This document shows positions 6,208 through 6,996 of a stretch of 6,996 bases of DNA, in pieces. The position numbers and the translations under genes were made by a program. Positions within the stretch are counted from its first letter, which is position 1; every line of letters starts with the position of its first letter. The stretch comes from SZUA-1535 sp964594175 (GTDB taxonomy: Archaea > Aenigmatarchaeota > Aenigmatarchaeia > Aenigmatarchaeales > SZUA-1535). The stretch is taken from contig CAZQLM010000045.1 in NCBI GenBank assembly GCA_964594175.1, forward strand, positions 1-6,996, written 5' to 3'. The notes under the pieces were generated by a model. It made no database searches and was not told the origin of the DNA. It was given only the letters and a program-made list of their open reading frames with translations.

Positions 6208-6213
6208 GAGGTG
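6208..6213 (+). promoter_or_regulatory. Strong Shine-Dalgarno site of alba
   Basis: GAGGTG lies 7 nt before ATG 6221, a clear match to the archaeal anti-Shine-Dalgarno complement. It fixes the alba start and contrasts with the leaderless-looking genes elsewhere in the window. Confidence 0.75.
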
Positions 6214-6220
6214 GTAGCGC

Positions 6221-6502
6221 ATGGCAGAGAACAGCGGAGACAATGTAATCTTCGTTGGAAAGAAAACTCCTATGGCGTATGTGCTTGCTGTAATAACGCA
6301 GTTTAACGACGGTAAAAAAGAAGTTGTGTTGAGAGCAAGAGGAAGGAGCATAAGTAGAGCAGTTGACGTAGCAGAAATAGTAAGGAATAAATTCTTCAAC
6401 GACGTAAAGGTTAAGGACGTTAAAATAGGTACAGAGGAAATGACAAACCAGCAGGGAGAAAAAGTGAACGTTTCAACAATAGAAATAGTTCTTGCGAGAT
6501 AA
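6221..6502 (+). CDS. albA: Alba DNA/RNA-binding chromatin protein
   Basis: Alba (Sso10b family) is an abundant small dimeric nucleic-acid-binding protein that coats and bridges archaeal DNA and also binds RNA. The 93 residues match the family length. NVIFVGKKTPMAYVLAVIT (8-26) holds the lysine pair Lys14-Lys15 equivalent to Lys16-Lys17 of Sso10b, the first of which is acetylation-controlled there. LRARGRSISRAVDVAEIVRN (37-56) is the central basic helix region. The hairpin with GTEEMTNQQGEK (70-81) contacts the DNA minor groove, and VSTIEIVLAR closes the fold. The ATG has a strong Shine-Dalgarno site, consistent with high expression. The gene is monocistronic: divergent ribL lies upstream and a T-rich terminator downstream. 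Confidence 0.96.
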   Translation: MAENSGDNVIFVGKKTPMAYVLAVITQFNDGKKEVVLRARGRSISRAVDVAEIVRNKFFNDVKVKDVKIGTEEMTNQQGEKVNVSTIEIVLAR

Positions 6503-6505
6503 AAA

Positions 6506-6532
6506 TTCTTTTACCTTCTCTTTTAAATTTTT
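6506..6532 (+). terminator. T-rich archaeal terminator after alba
   Basis: Just after the alba stop come repeated T/pyrimidine runs (TTCTTTT, CTTCTCTTTT, then ATTTTT). This is the form of intrinsic archaeal termination, which needs a U-tract but no hairpin; I see no stable hairpin. Confidence 0.6.
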
Positions 6533-6540
6533 AATTGGTT

Positions 6541-6996
6541 TCACTTAATTTTTCCCACGTATATATAAATTTCATTTTTATTCGCATTCTTCTTCCGCAT
6601 AGCAAAGATTTGTTGCTTAACACTAAGAGATATTACAGTCAGGAAGGTGTGCTTTCAGAAATTGTTGGCTCATTGGCTCAATTACACACAAAACCGGAAT
6701 TAAACCCGTAAGAGTATAACCAGTTTTCTCAGGAATGCTCTTTTTTGAGGAAGAGATTTCTTTTATTTCTTTTTTTGGATTTCTCCAAGAACACAGATTT
6801 CATACATGCTCTAGAATTCTTGAGGATGTAAAATTCTCAGACTAGGAAATTCCAGTACTAACCCAAAATCATGAATTTATTTCTCCAGAAAATTTTGCTA
6901 TGCCTATTGAACTGTTTAAGTTTTGATTTTCAAGTGTCAAAAACAGCTTCGGCATATCCCTTAGTTGTGAGTACACCAACCTTATACTTGCTTCCC
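6541..6996. other. Region without an intact gene; possible decayed coding sequence
   Basis: No frame stays open here for 60 codons, unlike the rest of the window. Several short stretches read like protein. On the plus strand, 6610-6711 gives a segment with TKRYYSQEGVLSEIVGSL, and 6735-6929 in another frame gives FISFFGFLQEHRFHT then, after a TAG near 6840, VLTQNHEFISPENFAMP. On the minus strand 6930-6995 gives YKVGVLTTKGYAEAVFDT and a stop, perhaps the end of a gene entering from the right. These could be remnants of one frameshifted gene or chance. I recognise no transposase, tRNA, box C/D RNA or other structured RNA. An 8-bp tandem repeat, TTGGCTCA twice, sits at 6664-6679. Confidence 0.3.
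6560..6578 (-). promoter_or_regulatory. TATA-like element downstream of alba, possibly minus-strand
   Basis: TATATATAAA (6560-6569) is the strongest TATA match in the window. On the minus strand it is preceded by AAAATGAAATTT, a 12-nt sequence identical to that before the bpsA TATA box (4461-4472), which fits a BRE. Minus-strand transcription would start near 6538 and run antisense into alba. On the plus strand it would start near 6590, with no ATG following. Confidence 0.35.

Noticed and set aside
5692..6399. A 235-codon minus-strand frame extending ribL by 93 residues at the N-terminus.
   Set aside because: The extension is antisense to alba and runs through the promoter spacer. The nucleotidyltransferase fold begins directly after ATG 6120.
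6664..6679. Tandem TTGGCTCA repeat, considered as a CRISPR-like or attachment-site signal.
   Set aside because: Two adjacent 8-bp copies with no spacer, no further copies and no integrase gene nearby.
6541..6996. Search for a tRNA, box C/D guide RNA or transposon end in the gene-free region.
   Set aside because: No T-arm consensus, no RTGATGA box C with matching CTGA, and no terminal inverted repeats or recognisable transposase motif were found by eye.

Overview
This is an AT-rich archaeal window, probably from a thermophile. The archaeal calls rest on box C/D RNP proteins (Nop5 and fibrillarin), an Alba chromatin protein, a FlaK/EppA-type A24 prepilin peptidase, an archaeal-type FAD synthetase (RibL), and TATA-type promoters placed about 25-30 nt upstream of start codons. 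A branched-chain polyamine synthase (BpsA) points to a thermophilic or hyperthermophilic lifestyle. The sequence alone does not decide between a euryarchaeon and a DPANN-type lineage.

Layout. Positions 3-1190 (+) hold the 3' part of a divergent clamp-loader-like AAA+ ATPase cut by the left edge. It meets, stop over stop, a leftward block: prepilin peptidase (1187-2002), a small multi-pass membrane protein (2043-2381), fibrillarin (2435-3097) and Nop5 (3178-4179). A near-palindromic TATA element at about 4200-4210 separates nop5 from rightward genes: a DUF167/YggU protein (4234-4452), bpsA (4500-5534) and a 52-residue membrane protein overlapping the bpsA stop (5531-5689). Convergent to these is ribL (5692-6120, -), which diverges from alba (6221-6502, +). 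The last 460 bases hold no intact gene. They contain a T-rich terminator after alba, a TATA-like element, and short broken reading frames that may be a decayed gene.

Function. Nop5 and fibrillarin are two of the three core proteins of the box C/D RNP that 2'-O-methylates rRNA and tRNA; L7Ae is not in the window. BpsA would make branched polyamines that stabilise nucleic acids at high temperature, and Alba coats DNA and RNA. The remaining genes are housekeeping or membrane functions with no obvious joint pathway. Most genes appear to have their own promoter and a leaderless mRNA; alba is the exception, with a strong Shine-Dalgarno site.

I see no CRISPR array, tRNA, rRNA, intact insertion sequence or defence island. 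The least ordinary items are the degenerate RFC-like ATPase at the left edge, the uncalled small membrane gene behind bpsA, and the broken-frame region at the right edge.
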